A stretch of 64,000 nucleotides of DNA from Brevibacillus brevis NBRC 100599 (lineage in GTDB: Bacteria > Bacillota > Bacilli > Brevibacillales > Brevibacillaceae): the NCBI RefSeq assembly GCF_000010165.1, contig NC_012491.1, positions 4,719,501-4,783,500 of the forward strand, read 5' to 3'. Below the pieces are notes generated by a model, which was not told the origin of the DNA, made no database searches, and saw only the letters and a list, made by a program, of their open reading frames with translations. Positions 18,064 to 28,085 of this stretch are shown here, in pieces (within the stretch, counting starts at the first letter, position 1; each line of letters starts with the position of its first letter). The position numbers were made by a program, and so were the translations under genes.

Positions 18064-18208
18064 CTCTCTTTCCCATTCCCGTTTGTTATCTCTCGTGTTA
18101 TCTTCAGTATAGGGAACTAGAAAAAGGGGAAAAAGGGTTCGATTTGCGTGAATCCGATCACCTTTTTTAAGCATGCGTTTTATTTTCATCAGAGAAATGG
18201 GGGCCAGC

Positions 18209-20068
18209 ATGGTTACCGTTCTGCATTTTTTAGAGCTTCGTTCGGTTTTTCATCAAGAAGAAATCGGGAAACCGTTCCCTGTCACCATCGAAAAGCTGGC
18301 TGGGATTTGGCACTGTACACCTCGCCACGCCAAGCTGATTGTCCGTAAGCTAGTCGAGCTGGATTGGATCGAATGGAAGGCTGGACGTGGGCGCGGGAAT
18401 GTTTCGGTCATGACGCTTTATGCTGATTCCGATGAGATTCTCCTCGCCGAGGTCAAGCTGCAAATAAACAAGGGCGACGTACAAGAAGCGATGGAGCTCA
18501 TGAATCGCTACGGCAAAGCTGCCGCCAAAGATCAGATCATGGATTGGCTCTCGGAAGGAATGGGGTTCTCCAGCCAACTCGCAAGCCAATCGGTATCGCA
18601 CCAAGATATCTTGCGCTTTCCGGTGTACCGCAGGATTGTGACGCTGGACCCTGGTCTGGTTTACTACCACTTCGATGCACATCTGGTGGGACAAATTTTC
18701 AATACACTCGTCCAATATGATCTGAATAGTCGTTCGATATTACCTTCCATCGCCCACTCATGGGAAAGCAGTCCAGATGCAAGAAAATGGACCTTTTATT
18801 TGAAAAAGAACGTGCTGTTTCATCACGGACGGGAACTGACTGCTCATGATGTTGTTTTTTCCCTGAATCGGCTTCGCTTGTATCCAGACACGTATGAAGC
18901 AAGCTGGATGTTTCGTGACATAGATCAGCTCATCGCCATTGACGACAGAACCGTGCGCATCCTGCTTAAAGAACCGAATTACTTGCTTCTGAGGCTGTTG
19001 GCGACGATACCCGCAAGCATTGTTCCAGAAGAAATCGTTTGGCAGGATGAAAAAGGCTTTGGAGAAAAGCCAATCGGAACAGGCCCCTTTCAACTGGTCC
19101 GCCTTACCGAGGGGATCTGTATTCTCGAGGCATTTCCTGCTCATTTTCTAGGGAGACCGCAGTTGGATCGTGTGGAAATTTTGATCTTCCCCGAGTTGGA
19201 AACGGGTCGCCTAAAAGAACCAAATTGGGCGTCTGTGATGGTGTCGCACGGTGTCCAGTCGAAAGCACAAGCTTTGAGGGAAGCAGTCATTCAAGATGGT
19301 CAGGACTGGTGCGACACGGAGGCGTTTTTTTCCTGCTGTAATTTGCTTGTTTTTAACCAGTGGAAGAGCGGTCCACACAATCATTTCAAGTTCCGTCAGG
19401 CGCTTGATCTGCTGATTGATCGGGATCAAATGATTGCCGATTTGGGCGGTGATCGCATCTACCCGGCAAAAGGCTTCCGCACGTATCACCCTGTTTTAAG
19501 GGAGGTAAGAGCGAGAGAGAACGAGCAGCCCTGTCATGCCCAAATCATGTCCCTGCTACAAGAAAGCGACTATCAGGGAGAAACATTGCGTCTCGTAACC
19601 ACAGCCTACCATGAAGAAGATGCGCTATGGATTCAACAACGTTGTGGCGAATATGGCATTCATCTGGCAGTCGATGTGAGAGAACCATGGGAATTTTCGA
19701 ATCGCGATTGTTTGCCCGAACATGACTGCCAGCTGTATGGCAATGTGTTTAGCAGCGATCAAATCAGCGAGCTGGAGATGTATTTGCAAAGAAATTACTT
19801 TCTCCCCGCATTTGATGAATCATTGGCTTTGGCCATCAACAAGGAGATTGGCTTGACGTTTCAGGAGCCCGACCGGCTTGCTCGTGAGCACCATCTTGCC
19901 AGGATCGAAGCCATGATCAAGGAAAACTATGCCGTCTTGTATCTGGTTCAGAAAAGGACCCTTGCTTCGTTCCATAAATCTTTACGAGGCGTGTCGATCA
20001 ATTCGTCGGGTTGGCTAGACTTTCATAAAATCTGGTTTCAACCGGATGCGTTGCAGCAGCAGTTGTGA
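18209..20068 (+). CDS. SgrR-type transcriptional regulator with solute-binding domain
   Basis: 619 residues. N-terminal winged-helix DNA-binding domain (about 1-115, with TIEKLAGIWHCTPRHAKLIV as the recognition region) joined to an oligopeptide-binding-protein fold (SBP_bac_5, about 150-600; ILPSIAHSWESSPDARKWTF is its typical entrance). There is no signal peptide, so it senses a ligand inside the cell. Start ATG 18209 has GGGGG 5 bases upstream. It is divergent from the MFS gene 145 bp away and presumably controls it and itself. Confidence 0.92.
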   Translation: MVTVLHFLELRSVFHQEEIGKPFPVTIEKLAGIWHCTPRHAKLIVRKLVELDWIEWKAGRGRGNVSVMTLYADSDEILLAEVKLQINKGDVQEAMELMNRYGKAAAKDQIMDWLSEGMGFSSQLASQSVSHQDILRFPVYRRIVTLDPGLVYYHFDAHLVGQIFNTLVQYDLNSRSILPSIAHSWESSPDARKWTFYLKKNVLFHHGRELTAHDVVFSLNRLRLYPDTYEASWMFRDIDQLIAIDDRTVRILLKEPNYLLLRLLATIPASIVPEEIVWQDEKGFGEKPIGTGPFQLVRLTEGICILEAFPAHFLGRPQLDRVEILIFPELETGRLKEPNWASVMVSHGVQSKAQALREAVIQDGQDWCDTEAFFSCCNLLVFNQWKSGPHNHFKFRQALDLLIDRDQMIADLGGDRIYPAKGFRTYHPVLREVRARENEQPCHAQIMSLLQESDYQGETLRLVTTAYHEEDALWIQQRCGEYGIHLAVDVREPWEFSNRDCLPEHDCQLYGNVFSSDQISELEMYLQRNYFLPAFDESLALAINKEIGLTFQEPDRLAREHHLARIEAMIKENYAVLYLVQKRTLASFHKSLRGVSINSSGWLDFHKIWFQPDALQQQL

Positions 20069-20084
20069 AAAGGGGGTGTGGTGG

Positions 20085-20288
20085 GGGAAGAAGTGCATTT
20101 CCAGTCTACGCTTCGGCCTCCGCCCCGCAAGGGGGAGAAGACTGTCCGCTCCGAAATGAATGGCGGGAGCGCTTCGAACGTAGAAGTTTCGAGGAAGTAT
20201 CTCATAAGTGAAGCTGAAATTCCCCGCCATTCATTTCGGAGCTAGGTCGGGCTCCAGAGGCGCTTGGACTGGAAATGCACTTCTTCCC
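20085..20288. repeat. Nested inverted-repeat element
   Basis: Outer arms 20085-20106 and 20267-20288 are a perfect 22-bp inverted repeat. Inner arms 20148-20167 and 20223-20242 are a perfect 20-bp inverted repeat. The centre carries GAAGTTTC, GGAAG and AAGCTG in the same order as in the element at 41820-42029. No open frame or flanking target duplication was evident. Confidence 0.8.
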
Positions 20289-20416
20289 ACGCAGCTGTTG
20301 TTCACAACATTTTGAAAGGTCATCCGGGAAGGTAATCGTTAAGGGATTGTTTTGAAAGCCACCCTGAGTTGATCTTTAAATCGGGGTAATACTCGAAGAA
20401 GACAAAAGCTGTACGA

Positions 20417-20495
20417 AAGCCCTGTCACATGTTTGGAAGGAGACCGCCCGAACGAAGTGAGGATATAGGCGACTGGAAAACATGTGGCAGGGCTT
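20417..20495. repeat. Inverted-repeat element sharing 28 bp with 51.7 kb
   Basis: Arms 20417-20434 and 20478-20495 are 18 bp with one mismatch. The 28 bases 20424-20451 recur exactly, on the opposite strand, at 51687-51714. With the element at 20085-20288 it accounts for most of the 524-bp gap between the SgrR-type gene and nagA. Confidence 0.75.
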
Positions 20496-20540
20496 CGCCC
20501 CGACCACAACCGATCGGATACATCTTTATTCTTTCATGCT

Positions 20541-20580
20541 AAAAAAAGCAATCCAAGAGCGAACCTTAGACTGCTTTTTT
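20541..20580. terminator. Terminator downstream of nagA
   Basis: A stem with A/T tracts on both sides (AAAAAAAGCA ... TGCTTTTTT, with a few mismatches inside) ends the leftward nagA unit. Confidence 0.65.
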
Positions 20581-20592
20581 CTATATAAGAAA

Positions 20593-21762
20593 CTATTTTG
20601 ACTGGTGATAAACTTCTTTACCTGCTACAAAAGTCATGGTCACGTCAAATTGTGTATTCAATACCGTAATATCCGCATCATATCCTGCCGCTAACCGTCC
20701 TTTTCGCTCGCCAAAGCCAAGGATGCTTGCTGGTGTCAAGGAAGCCATTTCTACTGCATCTGGCAAAGAGACACCGCTCAGCGTCACCATATTACCGACC
20801 GCTCGATTCAGCGTCAGGATGCTTCCTGCAAGGGTTCCATCTGCGAGCTTTGCCTGATTGTCATGGACGTGAACCTCTTGTCCCCCAAGATCGTAAGTCC
20901 CCTCGCCCATCGCGGCTGCCCGCATGGAATCGCTGACGAGCGCGAGCCGTTCTGCCGTTTTGACCCGATACAAAATCTTCATAACTGCGGGATGCACATG
21001 GATGCCATCTGCGATCAGCTCTGTGCTCAACTGCTCATGATACATCGCGGCGCCCACTACGCCCGGCTCCCGATGATGCAGCCCTGTCATGGCATTGAAG
21101 CAATGTGTAAAATGGCGCACGCCCGCATCTACCGCTTCCGTCGCCTGGGCGAACGTAGCGCCTGTATGTCCAGCAGACACGATGACATCGCGCTCTTTTA
21201 ACCAAGCAATCGCTTCAAGTGCTTCCGGTTGTTCTGGCGCAATCGTCACGACCTTGATCAGGCCTTCTGACAGCCCGTAAAGCTTTTGCACTGCATCGAG
21301 CTTGGGTATCGCGATGTTTTCTTCTTTTTGCGCCCCCTTGTAGCGAGGATTGATCCACGGGCCTTCCAGATGGATGCCGATCGCTTGTGCCCCCAAAAGC
21401 CCTTCCTTGCTGTTCTGCGCGATGTTTACCAGCACCTGCTCCAACTGAGCATAAGGAGCCGTCATCGTCGTCGCCAAAAAAGACGTCACCCCATGCCGTG
21501 CAAGTGCAGTCGAGATGGCCTGAAGGGATTCCGGCGTCCCGTCCATCGTGTCGTATCCGTCAATCCCATGCATGTGCATATCGACGAATCCAGGGCAAAT
21601 CCAGCTATCCTCTACTGTCACCACATGATCTGGCAAAGCTTTTCCATACTCTTCAGCCTTGCCAGCATAGGTGATCGTTCCATTTCCCACGACTACGAGA
21701 CCATTATGCAATTCCTGTCCATCTGCGACAAGTTTCCCCTTAAGCGCGTATTCCTGGTTCAC
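20593..21762 (-). CDS. nagA: N-acetylglucosamine-6-phosphate deacetylase
   Basis: 389 residues, the usual length. An amidohydrolase that removes acetate from GlcNAc-6-phosphate, giving GlcN-6-phosphate in the cytoplasm. Seen are the HMHGIDG metal motif (about 62-68), HLEGPWINPRYKGAQ with the metal-binding Glu, GHTGATF, HCFNAMTGLHHREPG and the catalytic Asp in LVSDSM. It lies 33 bp after the nitronate monooxygenase gene and is probably cotranscribed, although their functions do not obviously connect. nagB and a nag regulator are not in the window. Confidence 0.96.
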   Translation of the reverse strand: MNQEYALKGKLVADGQELHNGLVVVGNGTITYAGKAEEYGKALPDHVVTVEDSWICPGFVDMHMHGIDGYDTMDGTPESLQAISTALARHGVTSFLATTMTAPYAQLEQVLVNIAQNSKEGLLGAQAIGIHLEGPWINPRYKGAQKEENIAIPKLDAVQKLYGLSEGLIKVVTIAPEQPEALEAIAWLKERDVIVSAGHTGATFAQATEAVDAGVRHFTHCFNAMTGLHHREPGVVGAAMYHEQLSTELIADGIHVHPAVMKILYRVKTAERLALVSDSMRAAAMGEGTYDLGGQEVHVHDNQAKLADGTLAGSILTLNRAVGNMVTLSGVSLPDAVEMASLTPASILGFGERKGRLAAGYDADITVLNTQFDVTMTFVAGKEVYHQSK

Positions 21763-21795
21763 TTTGATTTCCTCCGTTTGTAGCGTGGCGTGGCT

Positions 21796-22869
21796 TCATT
21801 GCCCCAGATTGCTGCAAATTCTCGTCGTCTCCGCTGCCAGCTTTTCAACGAGCTCACTCGCGCTGATTTCCTGGCTGAGTGGAGCTGCCTGCCCCGCCCA
21901 CATCGACATGTACGCACGTTGCTGCTGCTTGCCCGCTGCTGCTCGAATGTCTTTCGTCAGGGCATTTTGTACCGGATAGGTCGGGAGCTCGTGATCAAGT
22001 GGGGCGAGCGTTGTCATAAACTCATTTTGAATGCCTCTTGCCCATTTTCCTGAGAAAGCACGTGTCATCACGATGGACTCTTCTCTCGTCTCTAGAATGG
22101 CTTTCTTGTGCAGGGCATGTGCTCCGCTCTCCTTGCACGTCAGAAAAGCCGTTCCAAGCTGTGCCGCCTGTGCCCCGAGCGCAAGTGCTGCTGCGATCCC
22201 TCGCCCATCCATAATCCCTCCAGCCGCGATTACGGGTATCTTGACTCGATCTACGATTTGCGGGACGAGCGCCATTGTTCCAATCATATTGCTTGGTGAA
22301 TCAGGCAAAAAGGACCCACGGTGCCCGCCTGCCTCACTGCCTTGAGCGGCAATCATATCGACTCCGCTTGCTTCCAATGCAATTGCTTCACGAACGGTTG
22401 TCGCTGTTCCGATGACAGTGATTCCCCTCTGCTTCAATTCTGCCAGCAAGCGATGATCCAAAACACCAAAGGTAAAGCTGAAAACGGCAGGCACCTCCTC
22501 CAAGACGACAGCCATCTGCTCAGCAAACGGCTCTGTAAATTGCGTCACCTGCGGATTATGCGGGATGCCCAATCGATCGCGCACATCATTCATTGCCTGA
22601 GCAACGCCTTCTGCGATCTGCTGGTCAGCATCGAAATCTTCCGGGATAAACAGATTTACGCCAAACGGTTTATCCGTTAACGCCCGAATGGACTTGATCG
22701 CCTCACGAATCTGCTCAGGAGACATATAGGCTGCACCAAGCGTTCCGAGTCCCCCTGCTTCTGAGACAGCGGCTACCAAGGCAGGTGTGGTCGCTCCCCC
22801 TGCCATTGGCGCCTGAATAATCGGCCATTTCAAATGTAAATGCGAAGTGATCGAATTGTTTGTCCACAT
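21796..22869 (-). CDS. Nitronate monooxygenase (2-nitropropane dioxygenase family)
   Basis: 357 residues, FMN-dependent TIM barrel that oxidises alkyl nitronates such as propionate 3-nitronate, a detoxification role. Motifs are PIIQAPMAGGATTPALVAAV at the N-terminus, a PFGVNLF strand, GSEAGGHRGSF (the catalytic His region and FMN phosphate site) and an AAGGIMDGRG phosphate-binding loop. Middle gene of three tightly spaced leftward genes (35 and 33 bp gaps). Confidence 0.93.
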   Translation of the reverse strand: MWTNNSITSHLHLKWPIIQAPMAGGATTPALVAAVSEAGGLGTLGAAYMSPEQIREAIKSIRALTDKPFGVNLFIPEDFDADQQIAEGVAQAMNDVRDRLGIPHNPQVTQFTEPFAEQMAVVLEEVPAVFSFTFGVLDHRLLAELKQRGITVIGTATTVREAIALEASGVDMIAAQGSEAGGHRGSFLPDSPSNMIGTMALVPQIVDRVKIPVIAAGGIMDGRGIAAALALGAQAAQLGTAFLTCKESGAHALHKKAILETREESIVMTRAFSGKWARGIQNEFMTTLAPLDHELPTYPVQNALTKDIRAAAGKQQQRAYMSMWAGQAAPLSQEISASELVEKLAAETTRICSNLGQ

Positions 22870-22904
22870 GGCTTTCCACTCCTCAACTTTTTGAACAAGC
22901 GCTT

Positions 22905-23945
<1,041 letters not shown>

Positions 23946-24080
23946 TTACTCCTTTTTGTCCCGATACATGCTCATGCTGTTATTATAACAAACACAAGGC
24001 GGTTGCTTCTTCTCCCCCATTGTCCTCCAACCTTTCCCTCTTTTCAATTCCCAAATTGCCTCATTCCCACTTCGCTAGAT

Positions 24081-24124
24081 AAAAAAACGAGCGTCTCCCC
24101 CGTAACTCGTCGGGAAAACGCTCG
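24081..24124 (-). terminator. Terminator of the FecCD operon
   Basis: Leftward transcript: stem CGAGCG(TTTT)CCC with GGG(GGAGA)CGCTCG, then seven T's (24081-24087). It lies 22 bp after the second permease gene. Confidence 0.75.
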
Positions 24125-24145
24125 CTATATCCACCATATGCGAAA

Positions 24146-25180
24146 CTATGCTTTTGAACGTGCCAGCAGGTACAAGAAATACGGGGCACCGATAACAGCT
24201 ACAACGATCCCAGTCGGAATCTCTGACGGCTGCATGATCCAGCGACCGATCGTATCAGCCACGATGACCAGTAGCGCACCCGCCAGCGCAGATGTAGGCA
24301 AAAGCATCTCATGCTTTGGCCCCACTAGTCTTCGAGCCAAATGCGGACCGATCAGCCCGACAAAACCGATGCCTCCACTCACTGCCACGCAGGAAGCAGC
24401 AAGCCCGACAGCAGCAGCCAGCAGCTTCAATTGCTCTTTGGCAACGGGTGCACCCAAGCCTTTCGCCAACTCTTCTCCCAAATTGAGCACGTTCATGACG
24501 CGTGCTTTGTAAAAAACATAGGGAATTAAAATGACGATCCAAGGCAAGAGCGAAAGAACGAACTTCCAGTTGGTCCCCCAGATACTTCCTGCGAGCCAAG
24601 TCGCCACGAACTGGTACTTGTCCGGGCTCAGCTTCAGCGTCAAGACGATCATCGCGGCACTCATCCCAGCCGCCACGGCAATCCCCGTCAATATGATACG
24701 GGTCGGAGACAATCCCTTGTGTCTTTTATAAGACAATACGAAGATCAGCGCTGCTGTCACGCTGGCCCCAAGCAACGCCAACACTGGCAACAAAAAAACA
24801 GGTGCCGCAGACGTTGAAGGATAAAACGAAATGAACAGCATCACCATCAAGCCAGCACCAGCATTGATCCCTAAAATACCAGGTTCAGCCAACGCGTTGC
24901 GGGAAATTCCTTGAATAATACAACCGGATACGGCAAGTCCTGCCCCAATCAGGAGGGAAATGACAATCCGAGGCAAGCGGAATTCAAACAAGATCAGACT
25001 TTGTTTGTCTGTTCCAGAACCAATTAGCGTCATCAGAAGATCGCTTGGTGACAACCGTATGTAGCCTGTGTTCATACTGATAATAAACGCGATGAAAATG
25101 AGGATAGCGAGTATCGTCATAACCGCAAAGGCTCTATTTCTTTTGCGGGTTTGGTAATGGGAAACCATCTGCTGCATCAT
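24146..25180 (-). CDS. Iron-siderophore ABC permease, FecCD family (second subunit)
   Basis: 344 residues, about 9-10 membrane helices, FecCD family. Family signatures include EFRLPRIVISLLIGAGLAVSG near the N-terminus, NALAEPGILGINAGAG, and the ATPase-contact loop around GLGAPVAKEQLK. It forms a heterodimer with the upstream permease and imports a ferric siderophore delivered by the lipoprotein at 28086-29060. The start overlaps the upstream stop (TAATG). No ATPase gene follows; a terminator does. Confidence 0.94.
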   Translation of the reverse strand: MMQQMVSHYQTRKRNRAFAVMTILAILIFIAFIISMNTGYIRLSPSDLLMTLIGSGTDKQSLILFEFRLPRIVISLLIGAGLAVSGCIIQGISRNALAEPGILGINAGAGLMVMLFISFYPSTSAAPVFLLPVLALLGASVTAALIFVLSYKRHKGLSPTRIILTGIAVAAGMSAAMIVLTLKLSPDKYQFVATWLAGSIWGTNWKFVLSLLPWIVILIPYVFYKARVMNVLNLGEELAKGLGAPVAKEQLKLLAAAVGLAASCVAVSGGIGFVGLIGPHLARRLVGPKHEMLLPTSALAGALLVIVADTIGRWIMQPSEIPTGIVVAVIGAPYFLYLLARSKA

Positions 25181-26235
25181 TACATCTCCCTTCTTTCTTT
25201 ACGCGCCAAGTAAAGGAAGAACGGTACACCTATTAGGGCAATAAGTGCCCCTAACGGTGTCTCATACGGGGGATTTACCATTCTTGCGGCCAAATCGGCG
25301 AATACGACGAGCAAGCTGCCCAAAATGGCTGAGCAAGGAATGATCCAACGGTAATCGACCCCAACCAAAAAGCGGGTCATATGTGGAACGATCAATCCAA
25401 CAAAGCCTACAGCGCCAACAACGGCGACCGCAGATCCTGCCAAAATCAGGACGATGATCATGCCTGCCAGTTTGACTAGTGCCGTGCGCTGCCCCAAGCC
25501 TTTTGCCACATCTTCTCCAAGACTGAGCATCGTGATGGAACGCGACAACATCATCGCCCCAATAAGAGCTGCGACAATCCACGGAAACATGACTTCAAGC
25601 TGAAACCATTTGGTTCCCGCCACACCGCCTGCATACCAGAAGGCCAAATCCTGTCCGATTTTAAAGTAAAGCGCAATCCCTTCGCTTAACGCAGACAATA
25701 GGGCGGTCAATGCGGCACCTGCCAAAACGAGGCGCACCGGAGTCAAGCCGCCTTTTGCCAAGGAACCGATCCCGTAGACCATACCTGCCCCTACGCCAGC
25801 ACCCAAAAAGCTGTAGAGAATCAGATACATGAACGGCAGACCCGGGAAAAAAGCGAAGCAAAGTGCCAAAACAAATCCGGCACCTGCGTTCAGACCGAGC
25901 AATCCCGAATCTGCCAACGGATTGCGTGTCATCCCTTGCATGATGGCACCTGCAACAGCGAGGCTAGCCCCAACCATTGCACCGCCGAGCAAGCGTGGCA
26001 ATCGAATCTCCTGAATAATTTGATGTTGGGTAATAGCAGGATTAAATTGAAAAATAGCTTCCCATACGACAGCAAAGTGGATGTCGGCTGCTCCGAATGA
26101 CACAGACAAAAACATCCCCAGTATTAAAGCGAAAACCCCACCAGTCAAAATGAGCGTCGCTGCCCAAGGGCGAGAGCGAAACGCGACCGGCTTTCCGTTA
26201 TTCCCCTCATTCAGGGAATGTGCGTGTTGACTCAT
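25180..26235 (-). CDS. Iron-siderophore ABC permease, FecCD family (first subunit)
   Basis: 351 residues, FecCD family, with EIRLPRLLGGAMVGASLAVAG, NPLADSGLLGLNAGAG and the GLGQRTALVKLAG coupling loop. Start ATG 26235 has AAGGTGG 5 bases upstream; GTG 26244 is less likely. First gene of a two-gene unit with its own Fur-like box 48 bp upstream, so it should be expressed under iron limitation. Confidence 0.94.
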   Translation of the reverse strand: MSQHAHSLNEGNNGKPVAFRSRPWAATLILTGGVFALILGMFLSVSFGAADIHFAVVWEAIFQFNPAITQHQIIQEIRLPRLLGGAMVGASLAVAGAIMQGMTRNPLADSGLLGLNAGAGFVLALCFAFFPGLPFMYLILYSFLGAGVGAGMVYGIGSLAKGGLTPVRLVLAGAALTALLSALSEGIALYFKIGQDLAFWYAGGVAGTKWFQLEVMFPWIVAALIGAMMLSRSITMLSLGEDVAKGLGQRTALVKLAGMIIVLILAGSAVAVVGAVGFVGLIVPHMTRFLVGVDYRWIIPCSAILGSLLVVFADLAARMVNPPYETPLGALIALIGVPFFLYLARKERREM

Positions 26236-26282
26236 ACGTGCCACCTTTTTTCGTTAGTTTGGAGCTGAGTTGTTGGTGATAT

Positions 26283-26297
26283 TGATTCTTATTATCA
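26283..26297 (-). promoter_or_regulatory. Fur box of the permease operon
   Basis: TGATAATAAGAATCA on the leftward strand fits the 7-1-7 inverted repeat TGATAATnATTATCA at 12 of 14 arm positions, placed in the promoter zone of the permease genes. Confidence 0.75.
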
Positions 26298-26363
26298 TAT
26301 ATGGATTTTAGGCGAAGCATGAAAACAGTGTCAATGGACAATTGCGTGCTTTTCTTTGTAGAT

Positions 26364-27956
26364 TTACGCTAATACTTTTCGGACATCGTCGACCTTTTTT
26401 CCGTTGGCGATTACACCGTGATTCATCCAGGTCATGAAATCCACCTGGTACGCCCGCTTGCTTTGAACAGCAGGAAGCGATTGCCACACGGGATGGTTGA
26501 GCTGTAGCTGTTCGGCACCTGGTTTACCCTGATGCCATCTGTCAAAGGCGAAAAAAATATGATCGGCATCCAGCGTAGAAAGTTCTTCCCACGATACCCC
26601 TTCTCTCACCTGCTTAGCGAATTGTTTTTTTACCAGCAGGGCCGGCTCCATTTCCAAATCTTGAAACAACACCTGCGATGTGTAGCTTTTCTCCACGAGG
26701 ATTTGATCGGCCGAGATGCGCAAGAAGGCTACCTTCTGCCCTTTGAGACTGCGTGCCATTACATTTTTGGCAGCTCTTACTTTTTGTTCATACTGCTCGA
26801 TTGACCGCTCCGCCAATTCACTTCGGCCCAACCGATCACCGAGGGTGCGCAATGTTTTTCGCCACTCCGGTCCGAACTGCCGAATCACGCATGTTAGGGC
26901 AATCCGGGCACATTGGGCATACACATCCGCCTTCCAGCCTGTACACTCCCGTAGCATAATGACATCTGGGGCACGACTGGACAAGAGCTGCACGTCATCT
27001 GTCAGCACATCGTACGTCGGTACATCATGCAGACCCAGGTAGTCCTGCTGTCCCCAATATGTATGCGCCCATTGAACAACGGGTCGAATGCCAAGAGCCA
27101 GCAAATAATCCTCCATATAAAGAGAGACGACTCGTAAATCATCCCGATGAATGTTGCGATATTTTCCTGGCGCGAGCCCTACCCGCTGTTTAAAACGACG
27201 ACTGAAATAATACTCGCTGTTGAATCCGACGTTTTGGGCAATCTCGTTGATCCGATCACCTGTCATGAGCAGAAGTTGCTTCGCCCGATTGATCCGCAGC
27301 TGATTCATGTAATCGAGTGGTATTTCTCCCGTCATTTCCTTGAAGAGCTGCGTATATCGCCAACGTGGAACATTCGCTTCGTGTGCTAGCTGGTCTACGG
27401 TCAGCGGCTCTTGATAGTGTTTCTCTACATACGCAATCGAACGTTCAACCGCTCTCCTCGGGTCCAACCTTGTTTTGCCTGGTACATTTTGCTGGGCCAA
27501 AACACATAGCAATTCCTCAAACCGCACGTGATTATAAAATCGTTGCAGCGCCTCCGTGGCTTCGCGATGCTTGTAAATCTCCGCAATCAATTCAACGACA
27601 CGTGAAAAAGGCGTGCAGGTCAACTCCTCCAGACAAAAAAATGCCTCGCAAGCTTGTTCCTTTGTCGGAGCTTCCGTGTGGACGACACGAAAAGTAAGAG
27701 AATAGTAGTCGAGAACGTGACCCGTGCAACTGATCCGAACGTTCTGACGCGGTGCTGCAATCCAGCACCGCTCCCGAGTGAACCGATATGTCGACGATTC
27801 GATTTCCAAGAGCCCTTCTCCATCTGTTGCTACAATCATCGTGTAGTCTTCCGGCTCTAGATAGTCCTGCCATCTTTCCACATTGACCTTTTGGATGGCC
27901 GTCATAGCAAAGAATGATGGTGGAGATAGTTTGGCCCCGGATGCTTCGTTATTCAT
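26364..27956 (-). CDS. AraC-family regulator fused to a siderophore-binding-protein domain (Btr-like)
   Basis: 530 residues. N-terminal cupin-like region (about 1-135), AraC DNA-binding domain with two helix-turn-helices (about 155-260; DQLAHEANVPRWRYTQLFKE and INEIAQNVGFNSEYYFSRRF), then a periplasmic-binding-protein domain (about 265-530) lacking any signal peptide. The last domain is visibly paralogous to the lipoprotein at 28086-29060 (both have LG(I/V)xPVxQW ... WGxQDYLGL). This is the layout of Bacillus Btr, which activates siderophore uptake when it binds the imported ferric siderophore. Start ATG 27956 gives 9-base spacing to AAGG. A Fur-like box lies just upstream. Confidence 0.94.
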   Translation of the reverse strand: MNNEASGAKLSPPSFFAMTAIQKVNVERWQDYLEPEDYTMIVATDGEGLLEIESSTYRFTRERCWIAAPRQNVRISCTGHVLDYYSLTFRVVHTEAPTKEQACEAFFCLEELTCTPFSRVVELIAEIYKHREATEALQRFYNHVRFEELLCVLAQQNVPGKTRLDPRRAVERSIAYVEKHYQEPLTVDQLAHEANVPRWRYTQLFKEMTGEIPLDYMNQLRINRAKQLLLMTGDRINEIAQNVGFNSEYYFSRRFKQRVGLAPGKYRNIHRDDLRVVSLYMEDYLLALGIRPVVQWAHTYWGQQDYLGLHDVPTYDVLTDDVQLLSSRAPDVIMLRECTGWKADVYAQCARIALTCVIRQFGPEWRKTLRTLGDRLGRSELAERSIEQYEQKVRAAKNVMARSLKGQKVAFLRISADQILVEKSYTSQVLFQDLEMEPALLVKKQFAKQVREGVSWEELSTLDADHIFFAFDRWHQGKPGAEQLQLNHPVWQSLPAVQSKRAYQVDFMTWMNHGVIANGKKVDDVRKVLA

Positions 27957-27974
27957 CTCCCTCATCCTTATCGT

Positions 27975-27993
27975 GAGAATGATTATCATTTTT
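27975..27993 (-). promoter_or_regulatory. Fur box of the AraC-type regulator
   Basis: The 19-mer GAGAATGATTATCATTTTT closely matches the Fur consensus GATAATGATAATCATTATC and lies about 20 bp before the regulator's start, so the activator itself is probably iron-repressed. Confidence 0.85.
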
Positions 27994-28033
27994 ATTATAA
28001 TGAGTTAACACCCCGACGACAAGCTCCACCAAT

Positions 28034-28071
28034 AAAAAAAGAAAGCGCATCAACCGATATGACGCGCTTTC
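28034..28071 (-). terminator. Terminator of the siderophore-binding lipoprotein gene
   Basis: Leftward: GAAAGCGC(GTCA) ... (TGAT)GCGCTTTC followed by seven T's. It separates the lipoprotein gene from the regulator gene, so the two are transcribed independently. Confidence 0.85.
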
Positions 28072-28085
28072 TCTATTAAACTCGA

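Noticed and set aside
20069..20592. Insertion sequence remnant or small protein gene
   Set aside because: Open frames are short, antisense or without ribosome binding sites, and no transposase motif is seen; the inverted repeats explain the content.
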